Shown: positions 8,900 to 18,259, counted from the stretch's first letter. The stretch: 64,000 bases of DNA from Nitrospira sp. (GCA_022842445.1 JALHPO010000009.1:1-64000); one strand, 5' to 3'. Program-made: numbers and translations. The notes: generated from the letters alone by a model not told the origin.

Positions 8900-9066
8900 C
8901 CCGCAGGATTCATGCACGCATCTGCTCCAATCTCCCATGCTCGGCTCAGGCGAGACGGATGGGATTCGCGGGACAAGTGAGACTGGGGGCCGGACTAGTG
9001 TCACGCAAGCTGTGCTCTTCGCGCGGACTCCGCCAGTTCGCGACGAATTGTCATGAATGATGCGGA
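8900..9066. repeat. MITE-like repeat family B, copy 1
   Basis: It aligns end to end with 43887-44061. The left end CCCGCAGGATTCATGC and right end GTCATGAATGATGCGG are imperfect inverted repeats. The interior shares ATGCTCG-CTCA-GCGAGA, GCGGGA-AAG-GAGAC, TCACGC, GCTCTTCGCGCGGA and CCAGTTCGCGACGAA. The right end abuts the stop codon of the PEBP-like gene. No transposase is present, as expected of a non-autonomous element. Confidence 0.75.
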
Positions 9067-9528
9067 CTACCGTGCAAATCGGCCCATGAGTCGCGCCTCT
9101 GCCAGCACATGTCCCCTGCATGTTTCCAACACTTGCGCTTTGGTCGCGCGAGGCTTCATGTTCAGCACAGTATCCAGCGCGTACAACTTGAAGTGGTAGC
9201 GGTGCGGTTTTCCACGTGGAGGACAGGGTCCTCCATAGCCGACGCGCTTGAAATCGTTCAAACCTTGCATGGCCCCGTCCGGTAAATGCTCCTTGGCCGG
9301 AATACCCTCCGTGAGCCCGCGCCGGTCGAGGGGAATATCGTAGAGCACCCAATGCACCCAGGTCCCGACCGGCGCATCCGGATCGTCCGCAATGATGACG
9401 AAGCTTTTCGTGGCGGCGGGTGGCACGCCCCAATGAAGCGGAGGCGACAGGTCCTCTCCCTCACAGGTATACCGGCGTGGAATGGCTTCGCCGTCCTTGA
9501 ATGCCGGGCTGCTCAACTCCAAGGCCAT
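9067..9528 (-). CDS. YbhB/YbcL (PEBP/Raf-kinase-inhibitor-like) protein
   Basis: The product has 153 residues, the normal size of bacterial PEBP-like proteins. Signature motifs are ADDPDAPVGTWVHWVLYDIP and GYGGPCPPRGKPHRYHFKLY. It is cytoplasmic with no signal peptide. The bacterial family binds anionic ligands in a conserved pocket, but its cellular role is unclear. The stop codon lies directly against the end of repeat B. Upstream on the same strand lies a decayed Usp-like gene. Confidence 0.92.
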   Translation of the reverse strand: MALELSSPAFKDGEAIPRRYTCEGEDLSPPLHWGVPPAATKSFVIIADDPDAPVGTWVHWVLYDIPLDRRGLTEGIPAKEHLPDGAMQGLNDFKRVGYGGPCPPRGKPHRYHFKLYALDTVLNMKPRATKAQVLETCRGHVLAEARLMGRFAR

Positions 9529-9534
9529 GCGCTC

Positions 9535-9850
9535 CTACCTCTTGTAGACCAACACGGAGCAAGGGGCGTGCTTGACGACTGTGTCGGCGACACTCCCCAT
9601 GAAATGTTCCTGCGGGCCGCGCCCGCTGCGAGATCCGACGACGATCAGTTCGGCCCGCTCTCGTCCGGCCAGCCTCCTCCAGACAATCGAAATCGGCGAG
9701 GATGTCTTTCGCCGTGGGGCCGGTGGAAGCGACGGATTCGGATGCGCGCCCTTCGGCCATGGCAATTCTGGGTTGAGGCGGCTGGCAGGCCGTCAAACCG
9801 TACAGTGCTACGACAACGGCACAGAGCCCGATTGCCGATCGAGGTTTCAC
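9535..9850 (-). pseudogene. Decayed lipoprotein/UspA chimera
   Basis: From the GTG at 9850, after GGAG, one frame encodes a lipoprotein-type signal (AIGLCAVVVALYGLTAC) and then TAKDILADFDCLEEAG. The next frame continues with a clear universal-stress-protein C-terminus: AELIVVGSRSGRG, HFMGSVADTVVKHAPCSVLV. A one-base frameshift near 9670 separates them. The Usp N-terminal half is missing and a secretion signal takes its place, so this looks like a broken, possibly chimeric gene. A sequencing error could also explain the shift but not the missing half. Confidence 0.6.
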
Positions 9851-9874
9851 AGGCGCTCCGGTCACGAACAAGAG

Positions 9875-10378
9875 TTAGTCGATCTTCACCGAGATGGATT
9901 TCTTCTTCGCCTCCTCCGTCTTCGGCATTCGGATTTCCAGCACGCCGTCTTTGAAGGAGGCTTTGATCTCGCCGCTCTTCACTTCGCAGGGCAGCGCGAC
10001 GGTACGTAAGAACGACCCGTAGGACCGCTCTCGGCGATAGTAGTCGTCCTCTTTCACCTCTTTGTCCTCTTTCTTCTCGCCTTTGATCGTCAAGTTCTCC
10101 CCTACAAGGCTCACTTGGACGTCTTCCTTCTTCATCCCGGGAAGTTCGGCCTTGACCACGACGGAGTCCTTTTCCTCGTAAACATCGAGCGAGGGCATGC
10201 GAATCGAGAGCGGACGGATGGGCAACCAGCGATCACGCCCGAAGAGGCTGGGGAATGGACGCCGCCACATGTCATCCATGAAGTGGTCCAACCAGTGTTC
10301 GAATTCCTCCCCACGCGACACGACCTCGCTCGGTTTCTTGGTAGCGACGGCCTTCTCTTCTGCGCCTGCTTTGCTCAT
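9875..10378 (-). CDS. Hsp20/alpha-crystallin small heat shock protein (second copy)
   Basis: The product has 167 residues. The N-terminal arm is rich in Trp and Phe (WLDHFMDDMWRRPFPSLFG); the alpha-crystallin domain runs from about residue 60, with VVVKAELPGMKKEDVQVSL, YGSFLRTVALP and ASFKDGVLEIRMPK. The ATG follows AGGAATGTC. It differs in its N-terminal arm from the Hsp20 at 2181-2657, so different client preference or oligomeric state is plausible. It probably acts as a holdase alongside ClpB and DnaJ. Confidence 0.92.
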   Translation of the reverse strand: MSKAGAEEKAVATKKPSEVVSRGEEFEHWLDHFMDDMWRRPFPSLFGRDRWLPIRPLSIRMPSLDVYEEKDSVVVKAELPGMKKEDVQVSLVGENLTIKGEKKEDKEVKEDDYYRRERSYGSFLRTVALPCEVKSGEIKASFKDGVLEIRMPKTEEAKKKSISVKID

Positions 10379-10787
10379 GACATTCCTCCTTGCACAGGTT
10401 ATGGATTATGGCGACCCTGACTCTGCGGCTGCTTGCGACCGCCTTTCCTTGAGTAATCCGGCACATTCACATTGCGGATCGTGGACGAACCCCTATTCGA
10501 TTCACGACCTTGCCGACTAGACTCCTTATTCATTGGTCGCCCTCAGCAACTGCAATGCCATAGTCACTCAGAAGACGAAGTCGTTGATGAATCGGGCCTT
10601 AGTGTTGCCGCGCACTCGGGTGTTGGCACCGATGGATCCAATGGTGGGGACTATTTCCCCAGGCGGATCAACCTCCGTGCCGCAGAACGCTACGGTTCGA
10701 ATCCAGCGCACGTGCCAATGTCCTGAGATCACACGCCGACAGAGGGCATATATGATGCACTCCTGTTTAGAAGGTATGGGAGGCACG
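10379..10787. other. Intergenic region, no gene seen
   Basis: This 409-base gap between divergently transcribed Hsp20 and sufC genes should carry both promoters. I see no conserved small gene or recognisable operator. A GGTTCGAATCC string near 10693 resembles a tRNA T-loop, but no cloverleaf forms around it. Confidence 0.4.
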
Positions 10788-11516
10788 ATGACTGGCTCTC
10801 TCCTAGACATTCGCAATCTTACCTTCTCAGCGGGCAATCAGACGATTCTCGACCGGTTCGACCTCGCGATCTATCCCGAAGAAATCCACGCGCTTCTCGG
10901 AGCAAACGGCTCCGGCAAGACTACTCTGGCCTACCTCCTTATGGGATGCGAGGGGTATGTCCCGAGTGCGGGAACCGTCCTGTTCGCGGGAACGGACCTC
11001 CTTCCACTCAAGATATATGAACGGGCGAAGTTGGGCTTGACCCTCGCCTGGCAAGAGCCTGCTCGATTCGAAGGCGTCACAGTCCGCGAGTACCTCTCGC
11101 GAGGTCGTTCCGAGGCCGATCCGAAACCGGCGCTGGTGCAAGTTGGACTAGACCCTGACCGTTACCTGAATCGGCGGGTCGATAAATCTCTCAGCGGCGG
11201 GGAACGCCATCGAATCGAGCTGGCATCCGTGCTGAGCATGAAACCGAGGCTGGCGATCCTCGACGAGCCCGCCGCCGGCATCGACATGCTCTCGATCAAC
11301 CACATCATCAATGTGATTCGCGCGATCAAAGACCACGGAGGGGCGGTGCTGCTCATCACGCACCAGGAAGAGGTCGCGGCGATTGCGGACTCGGCCTCCC
11401 AATTGTGCAACGGGCGCATCGTCTATTCCGGCGATCCGGGGCACGTCATTGAACACTTTCGCGGGCGGACGTGCGTCCGGTGCGATGGAGAGGTCTGCGG
11501 TTATGTCCGAGCTTGA
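10788..11516 (+). CDS. sufC: SufC-like Fe-S assembly ATPase
   Basis: The product has 242 residues. An ABC ATPase with Walker A (LGANGSGKTT), signature (KSLSGGERHRIELASVLSM), Walker B (LAILDEPAAGID) and switch His (LLITHQEE) is typical of SufC, the cytoplasmic ATPase that drives SufB/D scaffold rearrangement. The C-terminus carries extra cysteines (TCVRCDGEVCGYVRA) that classical SufC lacks. The ATG follows GGGAGG. It overlaps the next gene by 14 bases. No sufE, sufS, sufU or sufA lies nearby, so it resembles minimal two-gene SUF-like systems. Confidence 0.85.
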   Translation: MTGSLLDIRNLTFSAGNQTILDRFDLAIYPEEIHALLGANGSGKTTLAYLLMGCEGYVPSAGTVLFAGTDLLPLKIYERAKLGLTLAWQEPARFEGVTVREYLSRGRSEADPKPALVQVGLDPDRYLNRRVDKSLSGGERHRIELASVLSMKPRLAILDEPAAGIDMLSINHIINVIRAIKDHGGAVLLITHQEEVAAIADSASQLCNGRIVYSGDPGHVIEHFRGRTCVRCDGEVCGYVRA

Positions 11517-12438
11517 GGCACTCACTCGCGTCTTGCCGATGGTCGGAGCGGAGCCGGCGATCCTGGATGATGAGCGGATCGCGCACGTCGTCGGGCAGGG
11601 GCATCGCATCCTGAGCCGCCGGTCTGTCCACGGACTCCGTTTGGATCTGGAGGAGACCCCCGAAGCCATCGTCGGGAAGATGACCGTTCAAGCGGGTGTG
11701 ACCATCGAGCAACCGATCCACATGTGCTTTGGCCTGGCCCATCCGACCGGCAGCCAGACCATTCGCATCGACGTCTTGGTGGAAGAGAAGGCGACTGCGC
11801 GCGTGCTCTCCCACTGCCTCTTTCCTGTTGCGACAGCCGCCCAGCATCGCATGCAGGCCATGATCGACATCGGGCCCGGCGCGTCGCTGACCTATACCGA
11901 AGGCCATTATCACGGCCCTCATGGCGGGATGCTGGTCATTCCACATGCGACGGTGAAGATCGGAAAAGGGGGACGGTACTTTTCCGACTTCTCCTTGCTG
12001 TCTGGTTCAGTGGGCAGTCTCGACATCGATTATCTCGTCGAGGTGGAGGAAGACGGCATCGCCGAACTGGCCGCGAAGATCTTCGCGCACAGAAGCGATC
12101 GAATCACGCTGAAGGAAGCCGTCATGCTCCGGGGAGAGCGGTCCCGAGGGCTGATCAAGACACGCGTGGTGTTGGAGGACGAAGCCCGCGCGGAAATCAC
12201 CGGGATCACAGAAGCCTATGCCAAGGGAGCTCGCGGCCACGTGGATTGCATGGAAATCGTGCAGGGCCGGGCGCAGGCGAGCGCGATTCCGATCGTGCGG
12301 GTATTTCATCCGGAAGCCAAGGTCACCCACGAAGCCGCCATCGGCAGCGTGGACAAGAAAGAACTGGAAACCTTGATGGCACGGGGGCTCACGCCGGAGC
12401 AAGCGGTGGAGATGATCGTGAGCGGAATTCTCCGGTGA
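11503..12438 (+). CDS. SufB/SufD-family scaffold protein, short form
   Basis: The product has 311 residues, shorter than classical SufB (about 470-490) or SufD (about 420). It retains the right-handed beta-helix core and C-terminal helix, with family motifs such as FSLLSGSVGSLDIDY, GHVDCMEI, VFHPEAKVTHEAAIGSVDKK and LMARGLTPEQA. The start is the ATG inside the end of sufC, implying translational coupling. It probably forms the Fe-S scaffold with SufC. Size and gene pairing match the archaeal-like minimal SUF type rather than the SufBCD complex. Confidence 0.85.
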   Translation: MSELEALTRVLPMVGAEPAILDDERIAHVVGQGHRILSRRSVHGLRLDLEETPEAIVGKMTVQAGVTIEQPIHMCFGLAHPTGSQTIRIDVLVEEKATARVLSHCLFPVATAAQHRMQAMIDIGPGASLTYTEGHYHGPHGGMLVIPHATVKIGKGGRYFSDFSLLSGSVGSLDIDYLVEVEEDGIAELAAKIFAHRSDRITLKEAVMLRGERSRGLIKTRVVLEDEARAEITGITEAYAKGARGHVDCMEIVQGRAQASAIPIVRVFHPEAKVTHEAAIGSVDKKELETLMARGLTPEQAVEMIVSGILR

Positions 12439-12500
12439 CCGGCCGCCTGACTCAACGCCATGATCTCATGGGCGACGCAGCACACGTCGGTCGCGTCCGA

Positions 12501-13607
12501 TCACGAATCGGTACGCACACGGAATCGTGGTTCAAGCGCCTTCAAGTTTTCCATGATACCGGTATACTCCAATTCCGCCATGGGCAGCATGGCAGCACCA
12601 AAGAACCCTTGGCGGCGTATGCCGATGGCTTTGTCAGAGACGCTATCCCGTACTCGGTTCCAGAACGGATGAGCGAACGCGTCCGCCGGTTCGGTAAACC
12701 GTCCTTCGTGCATGGCGAAGGCGGCACAGGTGATTACCGGAGGGCCATCGAAATAGCTGATCCCCGACTGAAGCGGGACCGGCATCAAGGGCATCTGATG
12801 AGAGCCCCGCATACCGCCTGCCACATAAGGACCGATTGCATAGGGCGCTAAGACTTCGCCCGTTGCCGGGAAATCCTTCTGTACCCGCACCAGCATCACC
12901 GGATCGTCCTTGCCTGTGTACTTCCCGGCAATGTTGTGCAGCCGGGAAGTGGATGCCACCACTGCTTGTTCCCCGCTGGTGACGGACCAGACCGATTCCA
13001 CCACGTAACGTTCCGTATCTCGCAGCAGTGCGGCGATTTCGTACAATTCTTTTGGAGCAGTGAGCTCGATGATCCGGTCACCTTCCGTATGATTCACGTC
13101 CATGATGACGAAACGAAAGCCTTGCGCCATGTTGGGTGCCAGGATCAAACCCGGTGAGTTCATGGGGTCGGCGAAGGCCAGATACAACGGCAGATTAAAG
13201 GCACCGGGATCGGTCTTGTCAGCCGCGAAGAACAGAAAGGGCTCATTCGGACGCTCGTTGAATTCTATTTCCGCCACCGCCGGTCCCATCCCGCGCACAT
13301 TGCCCGAAAAGGCGTCTTTCAACAAATCCTGACCGGCACCGTACAGCCCCTGCCGTTTGGCCGTCTCTGTTCCGGCGAGGAAGGCATCCCAAGCCAGTTT
13401 ATGGACGGCTTCGTGTCCTGCGCCATGCCTGTGGCTCATCAAGATCGCAATATCGTCACCGGTACTGCTGATGTAATGGTCGATCAACAGCGAGGAGCCA
13501 TGCTGGGCAATATGACTCCGAACGCTGTCCAGCACTTGCCGCGAGGGACAGATATGGCCGCCGATAGAACCGATATCGGCTTTGATGATGCTGAGGGTGA
13601 CTCTCAT
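12501..13607 (-). CDS. fbp: Fructose-1,6-bisphosphate aldolase/phosphatase (archaeal type)
   Basis: The product has 368 residues from an ATG after GAGGAGTCTCGCC. The N-terminus MRVTLSIIKADIGSIGGH and the internal blocks STGDDIAILMSHRHG, GPAVAEIEFNERP and FADPMNSPGLILAP identify the bifunctional enzyme that condenses triose phosphates and dephosphorylates the product, giving irreversible gluconeogenic flux. It is Mg-dependent and cytoplasmic. The family is typical of archaea and deep-branching autotrophic bacteria, which fits an rTCA-type autotroph. The gene is convergent with the suf pair. Confidence 0.93.
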   Translation of the reverse strand: MRVTLSIIKADIGSIGGHICPSRQVLDSVRSHIAQHGSSLLIDHYISSTGDDIAILMSHRHGAGHEAVHKLAWDAFLAGTETAKRQGLYGAGQDLLKDAFSGNVRGMGPAVAEIEFNERPNEPFLFFAADKTDPGAFNLPLYLAFADPMNSPGLILAPNMAQGFRFVIMDVNHTEGDRIIELTAPKELYEIAALLRDTERYVVESVWSVTSGEQAVVASTSRLHNIAGKYTGKDDPVMLVRVQKDFPATGEVLAPYAIGPYVAGGMRGSHQMPLMPVPLQSGISYFDGPPVITCAAFAMHEGRFTEPADAFAHPFWNRVRDSVSDKAIGIRRQGFFGAAMLPMAELEYTGIMENLKALEPRFRVRTDS

Positions 13608-14330
13608 GGCGAGACTCCTCTTCTGGAGAATGACGAGCACAATTCCTGCGTAAGCGTAAGTTGAGCAATCTCGATGCCACAGTGGTCGTGGACAGATCTT
13701 TCATGGATTTCCGTCATTGGTTCATGGAAATACGAGGCACGCCCATCGAATCAGGTCATCGGGTGGGGTAGACATCGACAGAGAAGTGTGGCGCGATGAG
13801 GCAAGATGCACCAGCGGGCGAGTCCTGACATGGGCCTTGCACCAGGTACAGTCATGACCTTGCGACTGAGGTGAGCCGGTTTCTCATCCCGTCCGCCTCA
13901 GATCATGTGCTGACGGGCGCCTGGCCGGCGGAACTATTCGTTCTTGCAACGGAACCTCATGGTCCTCATCCGTGAACCGGGGGACAGGGGCCGCGATGAA
14001 GAGGCCCTTGGGATCTTTCCCCTGTAACCGTCGTAATGTGTTCACTCTTGCTTCTCAGCCGACCGTGGCAATGTTCTACAGCCCTGTCAACGTGTGTTGA
14101 CGCTTTTGATAACAACGAGGATGGACTCCACGGCATCCAACCCCCCGAAAGCGCCATTTCGACTCTCCTATTCTGTTATTTCATCGCTCGGGGCAGCGGC
14201 ACTTCCCTTGCATTTTTATTTACTTGAACATCACAGGCCTGTTGAAGAAATAGACGACGGAATCGGGTGCGGTCACATCATCAACGGGATGTTCATTTCC
14301 TGGGATCGGGGATGGAGAACGAGTGTGCTG
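13608..14330. other. Intergenic region, no gene seen
   Basis: About 720 bases lie between divergent genes. The open frame of the downstream giant protein extends back to 14094, but residues before 14331 have no ribosome-binding site or protein-like composition. I find no repeat, RNA or clear operator here. Confidence 0.4.
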
Positions 14331-17300
14331 ATGTTTCATTCTTGTCAGCGATTGTTGGTGACGTGCCTTTTTCCGCTCCAGCTGTTCGTAGGGTCGTTGC
14401 TGTTTATCGGGATTCCCCCGTTGTCGGAAGCGGCCGAGAACGCGGAAGAACAATCGCGTTTTTGCCAGGGATTTCTCTATTGCAGGGAAACCAAGGGGGA
14501 GGCGACTTCGACCCAGGCGTTTCTCTATCTCTACTCAACGGAAGAACGCGGGAGCTATTCCAGACTCACTATCATCCCCTTTTATTCCCGCGAAATGAAT
14601 CCGGCTCAAGGCTATCTTCGGCAGAGCGTGCTGTGGCCTCTCGGAATTTCCGAGCGCAAGGGCGAGACCTCGTACTTCCAACTTCTGCCGGTGTATTGGC
14701 ATGCGGAGGACCCATCACGACGCTACACCGTCTTCCTCCCTGCCTATTTCGATTACGCTGAGGGAGACCAGAGCTACACGTACCTGGTCCCGCTCTATGG
14801 GCACCATCAACGCGGCGACCATTATCACCGTTATTACGTGCTCGGTCCGGTCGCGATCGCTACCTATGACACCCAGATCGATCTCCGGGAGTGGGATATC
14901 CTCTTTCCGCTGTTCCACTATGGCGCGGACCAAAACGGGTATGAGACCAGGGTCTTCCCGCTCTACTTCTCAGGCAAGAATAACAAAGAGGGAACCTGGT
15001 ACCGGTATCTTCTTCCTTTCTACGGCCAGTCCGTTACACCAGAGACAAGTCTGAGTTATCTCTTCCCGCTCTACGGCTTACTGACCGATACCTCCACTCA
15101 GGAAGCGCGCACCTCAATCCTCGGACTGCCGCCGCTGCCACGAACGACCGCCCCGGCCCTGGCCTTCTATGAGCATGCCTCGACGCCGACCTCCTACTCG
15201 GACCGGCTGTTTCCGCTCTATCGCTACTCCTATGCTGCGACGGACGATCTCCGTCAGCTGGACCTCATCGCGCTCTTTCAGATGAAAACAAGTCCCACCC
15301 TGACGGCTCATCGTCTGTTCCCGTTGTATTTCTATGAACAGGATCGCAAAGAGAACCGCACCGGATGGTCACTCCTAGGTTACGATCAATTTTCTCTGGC
15401 CGGATATGGCCACGACCCCAAAACGACATGGCATCAGTTTATTCCACTCTATCGAGCGACCGAGGATCTCACGACGCAGACGTTCAACACCGACGCCCTC
15501 GGCATCGGCCCCCTCTCCCTTTTCCATTATTGGAAGAGCCCGGAGGGGCTCGGTCACCGATTGTTCCCGCTCTATCACTACGATCATCCTGAGGCCGAGG
15601 AGTGGCACTGGTCTGCATTGTTCTCCGGCCCGTTGTCTCTCTATCGCCATGACGCCAAAGGCGACTCCGTCCACGACCGCTTCATTCCGCTCTATGATTG
15701 GAGGCGCAATGGAGACTGGCGGGAGTTGTCGGTCATCGGGGTGTCGGATTTCTCGATATTCCACCAAGAAATCGGCCCCACGCTGTTTGCCAACCGTCTC
15801 TTCCCCTTGTATCGCTATCGCCACGATCTTGCCGCGGACGACGTGACGATGGACACGCTCTTTGTCCACCGGCACCACTCCACGCCGGAAAAGGGCGACG
15901 ATAGATTCCTGCTGCTCTGGGAGGCATCGTGGCAGCGACAACAGCCGGGATGGGAACTGGATCTCTTGGGCATCAAACCGGCGACGTGGTTCCACCATGA
16001 GTCGAGTCCGGTGCGTACAGCCAACCGCCTCTTCCCGTTCTACGGCTATCAGAGTGTTCCCACGGACGAGTGGCGGTTGTCCTTAATTGGATTCCCACCA
16101 CGCGAGCGGCACTTTGCCTGGTCGATCTACGAACAGGGAGGCTCACCGACGTATTTCTTGACCCGCCTGTTCCCGTTGTACCGCTTTGAGCGAAATGACG
16201 AGACGAAGGAAGTGAATTGGTCCGCCTTGCTCTTGTACCGGCACGTGGAAAAGGGGTCCCATCTTCTCGATACACTCCCCCCTCTGCACGAATATGAACG
16301 CGATGACGAGACGGGGAAGATGGAGCTGAGCCTGGCGGGGCTCAAGCCGATCACCCTATTCAACTATGGCAGAGGCCCGGATGCGAGCCACTCCTATCTC
16401 TTCCCGCTGTATGACTATGATCGGGCGGGAGATGCCAGCAGATTCTCGATGATCGGCTGGCCTAAGGTCGGCACACTCCCGACTCTGTCTCTATTTGAGC
16501 GGGTGAAGACGTCCTCTTTGACGGCGCACCGCCTGTTTCCACTCTACCGTTATCGGCGGGACGATGAGGCCAAGACACGTGACTGGGACGCCCTCCTTCT
16601 CTGGTGGCATCGGGAAACCGTGCAGCAGATGCGGGATGTCTTTCTGCCGATCGTGGATATCGCGCATGATCGGCAACGGGACGAACGCGACATCGGGGTG
16701 TTAGGCATGCGCCCACTGACCTTCTTCCGGTATCAGTCGTCTCCCACCGGCTACTCGCATTCTGCCGCCCTGCTCTACAAGTACAGTTTGGAGGCGGAGC
16801 ATCAACGTCTCTCCGTCATTGGTCTCCCACACGACGGGAGCGGTCGGGCCCTCTCGCTGTTTGCCCTGGATCGGACCCCATCCGCGCTCACGCATCGGCT
16901 CTTTCCGCTCTATCGGTATGCCAGTGACGAGCAGGCTAAGACGCAGGATTGGTATGCGGTATTCCTCTGGTGGCATTGGCAGACTGAATCACACGCGCGG
17001 ACTATCATCCTGCCTCTGGCCGATATGGAGCGGGACAGTCAGACGGAATCCAGCCGCCTGTCGTTGGTGGGATTTCCCCGGATCGGCGAAATGCCCGCGC
17101 TCACCCTGTTCAACCGGGAACAGACCCCGCTATTCAGCACGCATCGCCTCTTTCCTCTGTATCAATACTCGTATGACCAGGGGGAAGGCACCACGACATG
17201 GAACGCGCTGTGGCTCTATTGGCATCGGGCCACTCCGCAACACACCAGGGACACGTTCTTTCCATTGGGGAGCGTATGGCGGGACCAAAGCGCGCAGGCC

Positions 17301-18173
17301 TGGAGTGTGTCTGCCTTGGGAGTGGCCCCCCTGAGCTTGGGGCACTTTGCCGGCAGTCCAACAACCGCGCGCAACCGGTTGTTTCCCCTCTGGGACTATG
17401 AGCGAGAAGGGAATCATTGGGGGTTCTCGCTGCTTGGCGTTCGAGATGTATCCTGGTTCGCCCATGATCGGACCGAAACCGGCACGACCGACCATCTGTT
17501 TCCATTCTGGTGGCATGCGGATTCGCCGACGGAGTCGAGGAATGTCATCGTCCCGCTATGGAGTGACTTCCGGAGCCATCAAACCCAGGAACGGGCCATC
17601 GGTGTGCTGGGCGTCGGCCCACTCTCTCTCTACTACCAACAGTGGACTCCTACCGGCATGAGGGCTCGTCTCTTTCCCATCTGGAGCCATGAGTATGAGG
17701 AGAAAACACAGGAGAGCCGCACCGGTGCACTCGGGATTCCTCCACTGTCCTTGTACTACGGCTATACGAGTCCAACTTCTACGGAAAACCGGCTCTTCCC
17801 CTTCTTTCGCTACGCGAGCGACCACATCAAGGATGAGTCGGAGTTCTGGTTCTTGTGGCCGCTCTTCGATCACAAGGCCGCTCAAGGCAGGACGACGGAA
17901 ACCAGCTTTCTCTGGTGGCTGTTTGATTACCGAAGCCCAAAGAAAGACGAGTGGGAGTATTGGGTGCTCGGCCATCCGCCCATCGCCATGTATATGCGGA
18001 TCGTGTCACCACAAAGAACGCTTGTAGAGGTTAATCCCCTCATACCTGGATGGAGGCGGGAATACGTGGAAGGGGTGGGCACTTCTTGGGCGCTTTTTGG
18101 TGGGCTGATCGGGATGGATGCCAGGCCGGATGGCACACACAAACTGCGATTGCTCTGGGCGCTTCAGCTGTAG
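14331..18173 (+). CDS. Giant exported LFPLY-repeat protein, unknown
   Basis: The product has about 1280 residues. A hydrophobic N-terminal segment (LVTCLFPLQLFVGSLLFIGI, then PPLSEAAENA) is a likely signal peptide. The rest is a degenerate repeat: LFP[LFI][YWF] occurs at least 16 times, commonly as HRLFPLYRY or NRLFPLYRY. It alternates with LSLIGLPPLSLF-type and LLLWWH-type strands separated by polar Asp/Glu/Arg loops. Short strands capped with aromatics suggest an all-beta structure, possibly an outer-membrane barrel or solenoid; this is inference. The C-terminus KLRLLWALQL also looks like a strand. The start could instead be the GTG at 14325, better spaced from GGAGAA. No enzyme motif is seen. 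Confidence 0.8.
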   Translation: MFHSCQRLLVTCLFPLQLFVGSLLFIGIPPLSEAAENAEEQSRFCQGFLYCRETKGEATSTQAFLYLYSTEERGSYSRLTIIPFYSREMNPAQGYLRQSVLWPLGISERKGETSYFQLLPVYWHAEDPSRRYTVFLPAYFDYAEGDQSYTYLVPLYGHHQRGDHYHRYYVLGPVAIATYDTQIDLREWDILFPLFHYGADQNGYETRVFPLYFSGKNNKEGTWYRYLLPFYGQSVTPETSLSYLFPLYGLLTDTSTQEARTSILGLPPLPRTTAPALAFYEHASTPTSYSDRLFPLYRYSYAATDDLRQLDLIALFQMKTSPTLTAHRLFPLYFYEQDRKENRTGWSLLGYDQFSLAGYGHDPKTTWHQFIPLYRATEDLTTQTFNTDALGIGPLSLFHYWKSPEGLGHRLFPLYHYDHPEAEEWHWSALFSGPLSLYRHDAKGDSVHDRFIPLYDWRRNGDWRELSVIGVSDFSIFHQEIGPTLFANRLFPLYRYRHDLAADDVTMDTLFVHRHHSTPEKGDDRFLLLWEASWQRQQPGWELDLLGIKPATWFHHESSPVRTANRLFPFYGYQSVPTDEWRLSLIGFPPRERHFAWSIYEQGGSPTYFLTRLFPLYRFERNDETKEVNWSALLLYRHVEKGSHLLDTLPPLHEYERDDETGKMELSLAGLKPITLFNYGRGPDASHSYLFPLYDYDRAGDASRFSMIGWPKVGTLPTLSLFERVKTSSLTAHRLFPLYRYRRDDEAKTRDWDALLLWWHRETVQQMRDVFLPIVDIAHDRQRDERDIGVLGMRPLTFFRYQSSPTGYSHSAALLYKYSLEAEHQRLSVIGLPHDGSGRALSLFALDRTPSALTHRLFPLYRYASDEQAKTQDWYAVFLWWHWQTESHARTIILPLADMERDSQTESSRLSLVGFPRIGEMPALTLFNREQTPLFSTHRLFPLYQYSYDQGEGTTTWNALWLYWHRATPQHTRDTFFPLGSVWRDQSAQAWSVSALGVAPLSLGHFAGSPTTARNRLFPLWDYEREGNHWGFSLLGVRDVSWFAHDRTETGTTDHLFPFWWHADSPTESRNVIVPLWSDFRSHQTQERAIGVLGVGPLSLYYQQWTPTGMRARLFPIWSHEYEEKTQESRTGALGIPPLSLYYGYTSPTSTENRLFPFFRYASDHIKDESEFWFLWPLFDHKAAQGRTTETSFLWWLFDYRSPKKDEWEYWVLGHPPIAMYMRIVSPQRTLVEVNPLIPGWRREYVEGVGTSWALFGGLIGMDARPDGTHKLRLLWALQL

Positions 18174-18259
18174 GCTGGATATATCGTCATTGACCGGATG
18201 ACGACGGGGCCGACAAGGGATGCCGACCGGCTGGCAGAACAAGCCAAACGAAAGGCCCC

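Noticed and set aside
8884..8976. Longer DnaJ N-terminus
   Set aside because: It would be encoded by the left end of repeat B; the GTG at 8883 has a good ribosome-binding site and gives normal DnaJ length.
10680..10730. tRNA-like GGTTCGAATCC string
   Set aside because: No acceptor, D or anticodon stems can be drawn around it.
14094..14330. N-terminal extension of the giant repeat protein
   Set aside because: No ribosome-binding site before 14094, composition unlike protein, and the signal peptide starts near 14331.
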